A stretch of DNA of 64,000 nucleotides. It comes from Macrosoma leucophasiata (lineage: Eukaryota; Arthropoda; Insecta; Lepidoptera; Hedylidae). How positions within the stretch are numbered: the first letter of the stretch is position 1; each line of letters begins with the position of its first letter. Positions 29,563 to 40,354 of this stretch are shown piece by piece. The notes under the pieces were generated by a model. It saw only the letters and a list, made by a program, of their open reading frames with translations, was not told where the DNA came from and made no database searches. The DNA lies in NCBI GenBank assembly GCA_036365455.1, contig JAWQUS010000010.1, forward strand, positions 20,756,501-20,820,500, given 5' to 3'. Made by a program: the position numbers and the translations under genes.

Positions 29563-30057
29563 GCACATCAAGTTGTAGAGCCTACTTAGCTGTGATTGTT
29601 ATTTCATATGTCCTCTGTTTAACTAGCGAGGGGAAAGACACTTGAATCTAACTAAAAATTTGCACTTAATATCGAGAAATAGTTTTTGCAAGCTCGCAAT
29701 GGATATGGTGATAGTTTCGCCAAGGGTATGTATGCTACTTCTACAAATTCTTCAGCATTATGTTATCAAGTATAGATTTATATCCGCAATCTCTCCCAAA
29801 ACGACAGCGTTAAGCTTATAGCAGTCGCACAGATTAGTCAATACTAATTACTGCCAATACTTAATTTGAATCTCGTAGTTTTTCTGCTTAACATAAATGA
29901 AAGTATCTGTCGATAAAGCCATTTAATTCAGTGATAGATTGCCTTTTGAACTTTGTTAACTCATCGATCCGACAGCTATGACATTATAGCAGAATGTGAT
30001 AATTAATCAATATTTGTTATAAATTGACGTATCGCTATGTTGATCGAGGTTAAATAA
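29563..30057. other. No recognisable feature
   Basis: Nothing supported. Confidence 0.5.
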
Positions 30058-30295
30058 AATGAAAACCGGCCAAGTGCTAGTCGGAAGGGTTCCATCGCAT
30101 CATAAAAAACGGCAAAAAAGTCACGTTTGTCGTATTGGAGTCCCCTTGAATAATTATGGTTTTGTCGTGACAGAATTACTTTGACTTTTGTAATATAAGC
30201 CTGACTTTTAAGGACTTTTTCCTTTAGGACAAATATAATTATGAACATACTAACTGTTACCTGAATATACACCGCGCGGGCTTTTTTGACCTGAA
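30058..30295 (+). repeat. Dispersed repeat, AAAACCGGCCAAGTGC type
   Basis: ATGAAAACCGGCCAAGTGCT, GGAAGGGTTCCATCGC and AAAAAACGGCAAAAAAGTCA form the start of a very common Lepidopteran repeat related to family I. Confidence 0.5.
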
Positions 30296-30544
30296 AACAT
30301 GAAATGAAAGGAGGGCTGCAACATCCAAACCTACCCCCAAATCTCCTTGCCGAATCGGCTCTAGACTAAACCCCCAAAACCTTATATTCCTTTCAACTGG
30401 CCCTTTCTCTCTTCCAATTTACAGGCACCAAAAGCCTAGGACCTTATATTCACTTGCGAAGGGCTTTCGCTCAGCCCAGTGACAAAATTATTTCTTAGCT
30501 TTCTCTCTAGTCTTCTACACATAAACTTCAAGTTTGCGAGAGTA

Positions 30545-30765
30545 GGTACTGCCAGACAAAAACCAGCATAGCCATTGCCACTCCTGAGGCCTATGTGAGC
30601 CTTTTCTGCCTCTGTGACATACACTATAGAACTGCACGATAAATACGATACAACTGAATCACTATAGTGCAGAAATCAGCCGAATACTACCGTTTGGTGG
30701 CAGGTAGATTAGGTATTGCGGTGGCATCCACACCCTCGGGCTCTGACATGACATGATGGTAGAGT
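30545..30765 (-). repeat. Family C subfamily 2, degenerate
   Basis: CCATTGCCACTCCTGAGGCC and GATTAGGTATTGCGGTGGCA remain recognisable. Confidence 0.5.
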
Positions 30766-31318
30766 TCCATCTACCATATTGTACTCTAAAATACGAACGA
30801 TGGGGATTCAACACGGAAGTTTTTATATCTCCAATGTTAAATTACCCATAACGTTCGTGTGAAGATCCGTTAAGGAAGTTAAAAAGATATTTATTTAAAA
30901 AAATACTCCCATATATCTATAAATAATTTGAACTTCGAAGGAAGCAGCGAGAGTTTATTGCGTTTATCAAAGCATCGTTGCGGGTCGCACGTGCTGACTA
31001 CTGACATATTGTTTATCGCCGAGATGTAACTTGAAAGTCCGGTTTAAATTAAATACGCGGTTTTACGAGATCGAATTCGAAACCAAATTAAAGTGGGATG
31101 GTTCGTTGGAAATGTCAATAAAAATAATACTAGATTATCATAAGCTTTTAAATTACTCGCTGTTAATGCGTGGTATCGTTTTTTGGAAATAATGCCTCCT
31201 TGTATATCCTATAACATACAAGCTGTCTTTCCATATTGAATTGTTTTTGGCAAAATAATAACGATTGGTGTGGCTTTAGTTGCTGAAAGAAATGAAACAG
31301 GAATAAAAAAAAACTACT
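30766..31318. other. No recognisable feature
   Basis: Nothing supported. Confidence 0.5.
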
Positions 31319-31483
31319 GGTTTTTTACGTCATGGAAGGGCTGAACTGTATGCTTATTGCATACAGTTCACGATGATGGTAAGTGAATAAGTATAGCCTA
31401 TAACCATGTACATAAAAACAAAGATTTCAATGTAGATGCGTTGCTACTCCTATGGTCTAATTTGTTTGTGCCAGAAATTCCTT
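31319..31483 (-). repeat. Family C, partial and diverged
   Basis: ACGTCATGGAAGGGCTGAAC, AAACAAAGATTTCAATGTAG and GCCAGAAATTCC follow the family order. It stops where family F begins. Confidence 0.5.
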
Positions 31484-31512
31484 GGTGCATCTTTTTTATG
31501 TAAGGTAGGTGG

Positions 31513-31830
31513 TGAAGCGCGCATGGCCCCGCGGCTGGTGTAGAGCGGTCGGGTGTGTGATGGATGACCGCTAGTGGCAAATTAAAATGCGCGTTTCCGT
31601 GCTTCGGAGGGCACGTTAAGCCGTCGGTTGCTATCGACAGATAGCAGTCGTTAAACCATGTCGAAGGCCTTATGGGTTTGAAAACATTCGACAACGGGTT
31701 GGCCACTAACCCTTACCTCCACCAACCCGCATTGAAGCAGCGTGGTGGAGTAGCTCTAGGCCTCCTCCCAAGAAGGGGAGAGATTCGTGCCCAGCAGTGG
31801 GACGTATCAAGGGTTGATGCCATTATTATT
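31513..31830 (+). repeat. Family F repeat
   Basis: GAAGCGCGCATGGCCCCGCG to CCCAGCAGTGGGACGTATCA and a short ATT tail. A block present in 17583-17943 (ATCTACAAGGTTAAGCG) is missing. Confidence 0.7.
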
Positions 31831-31972
31831 AGGCAAACAAGTATGCAGCTCACAGCTCAGATGACTGTAGCCTATAGACATCTACACAAAAACCAGAGGT
31901 CGAAATGCAGATGCGTTGCCACCCCCGAGACTTAAGTTGCATTTTTTTTTTGTTCTGTGATAGTTATTATAT
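31831..31972 (-). repeat. Family C fragment
   Basis: GGCAAACAAGTATGCAGCTC and CAGAGGTCGAAATGCAGATG. It abuts the family F tail, suggesting that family F inserted into it. Confidence 0.6.
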
Positions 31973-32059
31973 TCCACCTAAGGTCCGCAATGAGAGACCG
32001 GCGTGAGGTGCCTAACGTACGTTAGTACGTCGTCCTCGTACGTCCTGAAACGTAAAAAA

Positions 32060-32365
32060 TCTACGGTTGACTTTAATACATGAGAACCAAAGCTACCGAC
32101 ATAGTCCACCAAATAGCGACAGTGAGCAGGGCACATAGCTCATAGAACCGATAGACGTTGGGGCAGAAGAGTTCAAATCCCGACCGCACACCGGAAGACG
32201 AAGCGTAGGCGGTCCCCCCACAAGATGGACCGACGACCTAGTGAAGGTCGCGGGCAATCGCTGGATAAGGGCGGCCCAGGACCGTTCGTTGTGGCAATCT
32301 TACGGGTAGGCCTTTATCCAGCAGTGGACGTCTTTTGGCTGAAATGGTGATGATGATAACCTTAA
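32060..32365 (+). pseudogene. RTE-type LINE C-terminus, pseudogene, with 3' tail
   Basis: The plus frame around 32180-32340 reads RPHTGRRSVGGPPTRWTDDL, then VKVAGNRWIRAAQDRSLWQS, then a stop in place of a conserved glutamate, then AFIQQWTSFG. This is the classic C-terminal block of RTE-like LINE proteins in insects. A GATGATGATAAC tail follows. Upstream frames are disrupted. It is a 5'-truncated dead copy. Confidence 0.75.
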
Positions 32366-32375
32366 TACTCCCCTC

Positions 32376-32555
32376 AAGTAGCAAACGAGCGTCCCTACAC
32401 GTTGAGATGTGTACACTGTAGCGCATAAACATTTACATCAAAACAGAGATTTAAATGTAGACGTATCTACATTCAGCTGTAGCCACTCCTGACGCCTAAG
32501 TAATTTCACAGGCGACAAACTTCTATTACCTGTCAAATGGTAATATGCAAAGATA
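32376..32555 (-). repeat. Family C, very degenerate
   Basis: CAAGTAGCAAACGAGCGTCC and CATCAAAACAGAGATTTAAA keep the order of family C landmarks. Confidence 0.35.
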
Positions 32556-32582
32556 GTAGTTATACTTTATAATTAAGAAGAA

Positions 32583-32797
32583 ATAGATTTTAGATTTTAA
32601 AATTTCAAATTGGTCTGCAAGGACACTTTTGCATTGTCGGGTTTTAAGCTACCTAGAGAGAATGACTTATAATAATAATCCAATAGGTATTAATAAATAC
32701 CAATTTAATAATAATATTTAACCGATACGTAAATCATCAAATTTTTCAATTCCTTCATAGAAGAAAATGAAAAATCTGTTCGTCATAACCATAGTAA
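32583..32797 (-). repeat. LINE-like 3' tail repeat
   Basis: Reverse-orientation partner of 1779-1984; shares GACACTTTTGCATTGTCGGG and GAAAAATCTGTTCGTCATAA. Confidence 0.6.
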
Positions 32798-33667
32798 TTC
32801 ACTTAGCAGAGTTCCAAGTGCAGGCACTACTGAGAAGAACGCCGCTACCCAACAAACTCAGCGTGTTGCTCTTTTGTCAAAACCTTAGATTTAATACAAA
32901 TATTATTAAATAGAATAAAGATAATGTGAACGTCCATGGCATATAAATATTTGCATATAAACACATACGCAAATACCCATCAACAGCTTAATATCGTGAT
33001 AGAAAATAACACCCGCAAATCACAACAGACCAGTCCTCACAATCAGCACCCATACACGAGTATGACGCATGTGGCAGCCATTGCTCTCCTCGACCATTTT
33101 GAAGGGAAGTGAGTTTGTTGATTGAGTGACTTTATTGATGTCACCGATTTTTTCAATTTAACAGACATTCAATTTAAGCATCAAGTTTACTTATTATACG
33201 CTGCAAAATAGACTTCAGATGACTATCAGTGTACCAATTGCATGCCTGATTGCCACTTATAAATCTGAGACAAAAGATCTAATAATGCTTCAAGGATAAC
33301 AGCGACACTGAATGTAGCACTCAACATTTTCTATGAAAACGTGATCATGTATACCTATGGCCTACGCTGCAATGAACACTACCCTTCTTCGCCACTAGTA
33401 TGGAATATAAAGAAATTGCTTGCGGCTCCATAGCGGCTTCTTATGTAAAAGTCAAGTGATACGAAGTAAGTGAGTCGAGATGTCATGACCTGTTACGGAA
33501 ACCGCGACAGCCGCCCTTGTGCCCGCGACCTCTGAATTGCATTGTCTCAAAAATGTTGCTCATTTTTACCGAGAAATTCTCCCACATTTGCATTCACACA
33601 TTCACTGACTCTTGGGTAATTGCCCTCTGGGTTCCACCATGTTTGTCTTAATTTAAAAGCCACTGCG
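32798..33667. other. No recognisable feature
   Basis: Mixed-composition DNA without supported gene or repeat. Confidence 0.5.
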
Positions 33668-33694
33668 ATTGAAATAAAACTCATTTTACGGATT
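33668..33694 (+). repeat. Fragment of the Penelope-like element terminus
   Basis: ATTGAAATAAAACTCATTTT ACGGATT closely matches the outer end of the Penelope terminal repeat at 44682 (ATTGAAATAAAACTATTTTT). Confidence 0.45.
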
Positions 33695-33699
33695 CAACA

Positions 33700-33861
33700 A
33701 CAATAACAATATTCTTTATTGTACACACTGTAATTGGTAAGATACAATTTAAAGGCAAGCACAAATGGCGGCTTTATTGCTACACAGAAATTTCTTCCAG
33801 ACAACCAGATCAAAAGGAAAATACAATATGAATAACAAAAGGGGCGTACAAAATACAATAT
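33700..33861 (-). repeat. LINE 3' UTR and TTG-type tail
   Basis: On the minus strand AGTGTGTACAATAAAGAATA leads to TTGTTATTGTTGTTG, a poly(A) signal plus microsatellite tail typical of truncated LINEs. Confidence 0.5.
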
Positions 33862-33863
33862 TA

Positions 33864-35144
33864 GGTTGGGGAAAAAGTTTCTTCGCATTTTTTAAGATAA
33901 TTCAAAACATTTTTTAATATAGTTTATTTAAATTTAACTAAAGTATGTATGTACCATTTTGTTCGATAACCTTTTGCCATCTTGTAGGTAGGGACATGAT
34001 CCCATTGCTATAAACATTTTGGGACTTCTCATAAAAATACCGCGACAAGTGGATTTGGCAGTCCTCTCGTGATGTTAACCTAACATTGCATAAAGAATTC
34101 TGAAGAGACCGAAACAGGTGGAAATCTGAAGGTGCAAGGTCAGGACTATACGGCGGATGCATTAACACCTCCCAGCCAAACTCTCTTAATTTTTGCTGAG
34201 TGGCTATAGATGTGTGAAGTCTAGCGTTATCATGATGAAACACCACAATCCTTCTGTTGATCAATTCCGGCCGCTTTCTCTCAACTTCTTGCTTTAATCT
34301 CATCAGTTGTTCGCAGTAGAGTTCAGAATCGATAGTCCTGCCTGGTGGTAATAGCTCATAATTAATAATGCCCTTCCAATCCCACCACACACACAACATC
34401 ACCTTATTGCGAGTTAACACGGTTCGCCACAGTCTGTGAAGCCTGACCGGCCTTTGACCACGACCTTTTTCGCACGTTCTTGTCGTACGTGATCCACTTT
34501 TCATCACCAGTTATCAGCTTCTTCAAAAATGATTCGGTTTCATTACGTCGTAATAAAGAATCACAAATGAGTACACGATTCATTAGGTTTCTTTCAGTGA
34601 GCTCGTGAGGTACCCAAATATCGAGCTTTTTTTTGTACCCAGCTTTTTTCAAATGCGCCAAAACTGTTTTGTGATCAATTCTCAGTTCTTCAGATACGTG
34701 CGTCGTAACTACTGATATGTCGATCTTGCTCCACTTTTTTAAAAATGGCATCCATTTTATCCGTTATAGGGCGACCAGAGCGAGGTGCATCTTTGACATC
34801 AAAATTTCCGGATTGAAAACGCTTAAACCAAATTTGTGCTACTCTCACAGACACTGCACTAGATCCATAAATATCGCAAATTTTTTTCGCGGATTGCGTT
34901 GCATTTTTACCTTTTTTGTAGTAAAATTTTAAAATGTATCGAATTTCTTCATTAGATTCACTCATCTTGACAGTACGAAAAACAAATGAAAATCACGCAT
35001 TTGCCTAATTTGAATTAGGAATTATGTTCTTTAAAATTTTAACTTTCAATGATACCAAAACCAGCCAGATACAAATACTACAGCCAAAGAGATTTTATTA
35101 CAAGTTCATACATACTATAATGCGAAAAAACTTTATCCCCAACC
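33864..35144 (-). mobile_element. Mariner transposon, copy 1 (1281 bp)
   Basis: Terminal inverted repeats GGTTGGGGAAAAAGTTTCTT and (complement of the far end) GGTTGGGGATAAAGTTTTTT are flanked by TA at 33862-33863 and 35145-35146. The length and TA target fit mariner. The transposase inside is broken by two frameshifts. It is about 20 bp shorter than the copy at 48829-50129, to which it is closely similar. Confidence 0.9.
33938..34965 (-). pseudogene. Mariner transposase, two frameshifts
   Basis: Minus strand from ATG 34965. Frame 1 carries the N-terminal DNA-binding part (MSESNEEIRYILKFYYKKGK). An extra base in a T/A run near 34740 moves it to frame 2, with WVPHELTERN and the first catalytic aspartate in TGDEKWITY. 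A 2-bp loss near 34420 moves it to frame 3, with HHDNARLHTS (second Asp) and YSPDLAPSDFHLF (third Asp). The second and third aspartates are separated by 34 residues, the D,D34D signature of mariner. All three are kept, but the reading frame is not. It ends NGTYIL-stop. Confidence 0.9.
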
Positions 35145-35289
35145 TATTATAATAATATAGAACTTACTTCATCTCTTGTTTATCTAGAAATTAATTAGGT
35201 CAAGATATTAAACACCTTTTTTATAAGCGTTTCAGTTTAATAAAAAAATTGTGTTCAAATCAAAGACATCCGAAGATACAATAATACAA

Positions 35290-35400
35290 CGTAATACAAT
35301 ACAATCTTTATCAAATCTAATGAGATCGAATAAACCTTTAATGCAATAACGTTACATCTCCAGTCGTCAATGGCGATACGTCTGTTTAAATAATGAGCAA
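35290..35400 (+). repeat. Local duplication, copy 1
   Basis: AATGCAATAACGTTACATCT CCAGTC and flanking ~110 bp recur at 36130-36245, about 830 bp away, with moderate divergence. The direct orientation suggests an old local duplication or two copies of a weakly represented repeat. Confidence 0.5.
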
Positions 35401-35434
35401 ACGTTACAGCTTTTTTAAATGTTGAACTCTTACG

Positions 35435-35727
35435 TTTTTTTTATGTTATGAAAGTGGCAAACAAGCATGCAGTTCACATTGGTGTTAAGTGATGACTACA
35501 GCCTATAGATACTTACAGAAAGACCAGAGGTCAAAATGCAGATGCGTTACCACTCCTGAGGACTAAGGTGTTACGCCTCTGTGCCGGGAATGACAGGGCC
35601 GTACTTTCCGTGCCGGGAATTACCACCTGGCCGGAACACGATAGTGCTGAACACTATTATTAAGCGGCTAGTATATTAAGTAATGCGGTGGTGCCTACGC
35701 CTGCTAGCTCCGTCACTGGAGCTCTTA
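35435..35727 (-). repeat. Family C, near full length
   Basis: T-run, GAAAGTGGCAAACAAGCATG through CCGTCACTGGAGCTCTTA. A short internal repeat of GTGCCGGGAAT (about 35580-35620) distinguishes it. Confidence 0.8.
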
Positions 35728-36129
35728 GTTTAGGGAACTTCCATATTAGCGAACTCCACGCGGATGCAGTCATATTTAAACGCTATGGCTATCTTAGATT
35801 TAAACTAAGAACAATATTCAGTAAAAAGTAATTAAAATTTCCAGATAATCCACGCGGCTATTAGAAATGCTATTAGAATGTTATTACGTAAATTGAAAGG
35901 TTTGGCCGCAGCACACCTATGCGCTAACTTTAAAATGATTAATTCTTCTGCTTTCATCGTAAAAGAAAGCATTTAAATTTTATTGCAGTCTTTTCTTTCC
36001 ACATTCATCAAAGTATATACCTAACAGTATTTGTATAACAATATAAAAATACTTTAAAATTTATATTATAATTGAATATAAGTAAGCGCACACGCAAAAT
36101 ATGGCTTTAATTTATCAACGACATCCAAA
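35728..36129. other. No recognisable feature
   Basis: Nothing supported. Confidence 0.5.
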
Positions 36130-36245
36130 GACACATTCCGTAAATCTTTATCTAATCTAATAAGATTGACGCTAATAAAAGTTAAATGCAATAACGTTAC
36201 ATCTCCAGTCATCAATGGCGACGCATAGATGTCGCTTGGCTGTTT
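36130..36245 (+). repeat. Local duplication, copy 2
   Basis: Matches 35290-35400 (AATCTTTATCTAATCTAATA, ACGTTACATCTCCAGTCATC, AATGGCGA). Confidence 0.5.
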
Positions 36246-36435
36246 AAAGGTCGCCGCACACTTAACTTCAGTAACTTTCAAGTAACTTTCAAATGTGACA
36301 ATATAAAAGTGCTTTTCAAATCAAATCAATACACACGAGTCACCGTCCACAACCACAAAACGCCGCCACTGCCATATTTCCTGTAGCCATGTTTTCAAAC
36401 ATTTTATATGGACTACCCGCACACGGCTGGCGATG

Positions 36436-36677
36436 GTTTTTCTTATGTAATGTAAGTGGCAAACAAGCATGCAGTTCACATTGATGTTAAGTGATGACTG
36501 CAGCCTATAGACACCCACGCAAAGACCAGAGGTCAAAATGCAGATGCGTTACCACTTCTGAGGCCTAAGGTTTTGTGTCTCTGTGCTGAAAATTATAGGG
36601 CCGGACATTACCACCTGACCGGAACACGATAGTGCTGAACACTACCATTTAGCGGCAAGTATATTAGGTAATGCGGT
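36436..36677 (-). repeat. Family C, 5' end missing
   Basis: GTAAGTGGCAAACAAGCATG through GTATATTAGGTAATGCGG; the CTGGTGGTAG end is absent. Confidence 0.75.
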
Positions 36678-37431
36678 TATGGTGGCCGTCAAACCCTACA
36701 AATCGTCTTTGCTCGCTTCTTGTGGACCGCATCGACCACTCGCTCGATTCCCCACCCCTCTCCCCCTTACCTGTTCAAGTCGAAAGCAACGAACGAACAT
36801 ACGTAGTTGGTTTGTTGTTGATTGAAATAAATATGGATATAGAAGTATTTATAACAGAGATTCAACCTCAAAGAAATAACAGCCACCGACGGCAAATAAA
36901 TATCGACCACCGGCCATGAGTGGCTGTCGCGCGCTTCAGCTAGTTTTGTAGCCGCATCGAGCTTCTCGTGGCGCGTGTAGCCCGTGTACGGCGACCCTAA
37001 GTAATGCGTGGACTTTCACCAATTGATTAATTTTCAAATTGGCCGACGCCATGTTGTCGCGAATTGTCGTAACTGTTCAAGTTACGAAAACGCCGGTTGA
37101 TGACTATTCATGAAATAAATCTCAATTATTACATTAGAATTTGAATAATACATAAATTAGACTAGATTTGGTTAGCAAATTTCTAGATTTAGTAATTTTA
37201 TTCCTTTGTTAAATCGTTTGTCATTGTTTTTATAATGGCTTTTCAGAGTGATGTATTATGCTAAAAGGCCCATCTTTTAATCACTGTGGGAAAATTTTGT
37301 CAAAAATTTGTACACATTTTTAAAACTAAATTTATGATGATATATACTACCACCACTCTTTATGTTTCGTGCTATATAATTACTTATATGGTTATTTTTG
37401 TAAAGTAATGAAGCCAAACAGAACTTGACTT
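36678..37431. other. Unassigned, GC-richer 36690-37000
   Basis: Contains a short frame MDIEVFITEIQPQRNNSHRR from an ATG near 36833. The first ten residues recall the start of MADF-domain proteins encoded by Harbinger-type elements, but the match ends there. CGCCATGTTGTCGCGAATTG at 37046 is also distinctive. I cannot assign it. Confidence 0.3.
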
Positions 37432-37755
37432 GCGGGCCACTACTACTACGCTGAGGTGGTGGGGGGCTATCAGAGATAATGGTGTAAAGTCCTTTATCTC
37501 TGGTTCTATTAGGATTTCTGTCCATTTTCTGGAAATTTCCCAGTACGTGATGTTTGGTAATGTCCCCAGAGATGTCAATAGGCTCGCTACTTGTTACATG
37601 GGCCTTTTGGCCCAAAACACATGCAAACACCCAAGATTCGCCGGTTACGTTTTTACGTAACCGGCGAATCTTGGGTGTTTGCATGTATGCTTGAATGCAT
37701 GCATTTACCTCTCCCAACCCCTCGCGGATTACAGGCGTGAAGTTACGTTTTTTTT
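37432..37755 (+). repeat. Family B SINE with internal perfect hairpin
   Basis: The head is truncated and box B lost. The remainder runs to GGCGTGAAGTTACG. At 37619-37650 and 37655-37686 a 32-bp arm and its exact complement surround TTTT. In other copies this segment is present once, so an inverted duplication of part of the SINE has been inserted. Confidence 0.8.
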
Positions 37756-38298
37756 ACCCCACAGAAAGAGTCCGTACCTTAGGAACCTACGTATCCATGA
37801 TAGGCTAATTAAGCCGTTCTTTTGTCAGAGGTTAGAGATACCAGCAACATATTGCAAGATTAAACCGTCTTGTACTGTTTTAACTATAACGCAATTACTA
37901 CGATCAGACATCGATCAAATTGAACAGACGACGAAAAATACTTTCGTAAACATAAATTATACATCTACACAAACAAATTCGTGTGTAACTCTAATGTCAT
38001 TACAAAATTTGCTAAACGATTCGACGCTCATTGAATTGATTGCGCAAACGCGTGTGCCGCGAAGTACTGTTATAATGTTTATTTTATTACACAAATAACG
38101 TAAAACAACGCTTGTATTCCCAAATATTTACCTTATTATTATCGTTATTGAGGGTAAAAGCGACTTCTTTACCATATTCAATAAACTGAAAAGTCTATTA
38201 TATCGGTTGCCTAACTAGCATAGTTGGTAATAGATGGCGCTGCTGCTACCATAAAGTAATGCAATAGATGTGAAGGAAAGATTTGACAAATCGGGCAG
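37756..38298. other. Unassigned; includes duplicated segment 38012-38099
   Basis: 38012-38099 (CATTGAATTGATTGCGCAAA, GTACTGTTATAATGTTTATT) recurs at 39568-39660. Otherwise nothing is supported. Confidence 0.5.
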
Positions 38299-38374
38299 GA
38301 CTTCAGTAGCTCAATTGGAAGAGCGACTGGACTAGATTCCCAGTAGGTCGCGAGTTCGAGTCTCGTCTGAAGTC
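38299..38374 (+). repeat. tRNA-like sequence (SINE head, not a functional tRNA)
   Basis: A 76-nt cloverleaf-like unit: acceptor arms GACTTCA/TGAAGTC pair perfectly. The D-arm is AGCTC...GAGC and the T-arm GCGAG-TTCGAGT-CTCGT is canonical. The anticodon stem ACTGG/CCAGT encloses a 9-nt loop instead of 7, so no anticodon can be read. AAAATTTTCTTTCC follows, as it does after the related head at 51236-51320. This points to a tRNA-derived SINE family. Confidence 0.55.
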
Positions 38375-38481
38375 AAAATTTTCTTTCCATTTTTCTTTAA
38401 AAATAAAAATATTTACCTTTATGTATCCCGGAGTCGTCATCATCGTGAGTTTAGCCGAAGGAGGGCAACTGATGGACAAAA

Positions 38482-38757
38482 CTGGTGGTAGAGCTCTAGT
38501 GACGGAGCTCGCGAGCGTAGACACCACCGCATTACCGCTAAATGGTAGTGTTCAGCACTATCGTGTTCCAGTCAGGTGGTAATTAATGTACGGCCCTGTA
38601 ATTTCTGGCAGAGAGGCATAACACCTTAGGCCTCAGGAGTGGTAACGCATCTGTATTTTGACCTCTGGTCTTAGTGTGGGTGTCTATAGGCTGCAGTCGT
38701 CACTTAACATCAACGTGAACTGCATTGCTTGTTTGCCACTATCATTACATAAAAAAA
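38482..38757 (+). repeat. Family C, full length with A-tail
   Basis: CTGGTGGTAGAGCTCTAGTG to CATTACATAAAAAAA, with a small gap after ACCACCGCATTACC. Confidence 0.8.
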
Positions 38758-38771
38758 CAAAACCCTTAATA

Positions 38772-39063
38772 CTAGTGGTAGAGTTTCAGTGTAGGAACTC
38801 AAGGGCGTAGGCACCCTCGCATAACTTACCTAATCTATCTGCGGCCAAATGGTCGTGTGAAGCACTATCGTGTTTCGGTTAGATGGTAACGTATGTATGG
38901 CCCCGTAATGGCTATCACTGAGACGTAATAGCTTAGGTCTCGGAGGTGGCAACGCATCTGCATTTTGACCTCTGGTTTTTGTGTAGATGTATATAGGCTG
39001 CAGTCATCACTTAACATACATGTGGACTTCATTCTTGATGCCACCTTCGTTACATTAAAAAAA
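38772..39063 (+). repeat. Family C subfamily 2, full length with A-tail
   Basis: CTAGTGGTAGAGTTTCAGTG, GGCCCCGTAATGGCTATCAC and CTTCGTTACATTAAAAAAA. It lies in tandem with a main-subfamily copy and is the best reference for subfamily 2. Confidence 0.75.
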
Positions 39064-39074
39064 CTCATTTTTTC

Positions 39075-39250
39075 GTAGTCGTCACCATCATCATTAAGCC
39101 GTAACCGGGTTTCGTCCACTGCTGGGCAAAAGCTCTAGGGGAGAATATACCGTAATCGCCACCCTTGACATGTAGATTAGAGATCGTAGTGGCTACAGTG
39201 GATGCTGCTGCAATCCCGAGTTATTTTCTTTACTGCCGCCTATTGGAATA
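39075..39250 (-). repeat. RTE-type LINE 3' end
   Basis: GTCACCATCATCATT, TCGTCCACTGCTGGGCAAAA and CATGTAGATTAGAGATCGTA follow the reverse of the RTE tail plus C-terminal region. Confidence 0.5.
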
Positions 39251-39494
39251 TTGGAATAGTTGACTGCCATTATTCGGTTCACTGCTGTGAGGACTGAAGA
39301 CGTCACATCCCAACGATTTTCCCCAGTTTCTTATCCTATATTATGCATGCATTCGTACCATAAGGCTTTATTCCCACACAAATATATATACATCCACTCA
39401 CGTTGAGGTAGTAACGTTTGTCCTAATGCGTGGCAATTTTATTGACATCTACGGATGATTACCGAATTCCAAGATATCGAATAAAAATCCCGAA

Positions 39495-39560
39495 CGTACT
39501 TACCCTATTCGAGGACCAAACCCAGGATGTCAGTGTAGCAGTGGACAGCTACCACTAGAC
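39495..39560 (-). repeat. Family B head fragment
   Basis: ACCAAACCCAGGATGTCAGT GTAGCAGTGG resembles the reverse of the family B tRNA-like head. Confidence 0.35.
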
Positions 39561-39567
39561 AAGAGGT

Positions 39568-39660
39568 AACTAAATGATTCAATCCTCATTGAATTCATTG
39601 CGCAAACGCATGTACCACGAAGAAGTACTGTTATGATGTTTATTTTATTACACAAATAAC
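39568..39660 (+). repeat. Second copy of the 38012-38099 segment
   Basis: CATTGAATTCATTGCGCAAA and GTACTGTTATGATGTTTATT match the upstream copy. The two are in direct orientation about 1.55 kb apart. Confidence 0.55.
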
Positions 39661-40036
39661 CTTTTTTTAAATTGTCATTTGATGTACGTTACTTGCCTTG
39701 AGACAGAAATATGAAAGTATGTGATTGTTGCTTAATTGTGTGTGCATGACTAAACGCAAAGCTGGATCTGTAGCAAATGGGTGAAGAATGATTCACAGGT
39801 GCTTTACCTACTTTTGAAGCTTGTCTTGTCGCCGAGTTGTAATGAGATTTTGAGCAACACTTAGTTGGTATTTCTAAACGTTATTTTACACAATCATGTT
39901 GAGTTTTTTTATATCTTCTTCCTCAATGCAATAATATATTTTTTTATCTCTGGGATCATGAAACACCTCACCTCTACTTCCTGTGAAGGTTTAGGCAATG
40001 GAAAGGTAAATATATTTATAAACGATTTCCACGTTG
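39661..40036. other. No recognisable feature
   Basis: Nothing supported. Confidence 0.5.
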
Positions 40037-40314
40037 GGCCCGCACCTTGTACACTATATCAAAAGATGAAAAATAGGTAGAATAATGGAAACATATTCAA
40101 AAAATAATTTGAATCGTTGTTGATTTGTCGGAAACATTTATTTTATGTAAATTTTGTATGACAACAATTTGTCACCACATAGCTATTATGACATTCTTGT
40201 TTTTTGAAATATACTTACGACATTTAATTGAAGGTATAGTAAACGATTTGAATAGCTGAAAATGATTTAGTATTTTATGCTTCTTCTCTCAATGTAGTGT
40301 ACAAGGTGCGGGCC
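40037..40314. repeat. Foldback-type element with 19-bp perfect arms
   Basis: GGCCCGCACCTTGTACACT (40037-40055) is exactly complementary to 40296-40314. The right flank CTCCATACATTTTCAAACGT CTCCTTT resembles the right end of family E, suggesting a relative. No coding capacity. Confidence 0.5.
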
Positions 40315-40354
40315 AAAGCTCCATACATTTTCAAACGTCTCCTTTACTCACTTT

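Noticed and set aside
37277..37717. 146-codon minus-strand frame
   Set aside because: It lies in a family B SINE including the inverted duplication; not a gene.
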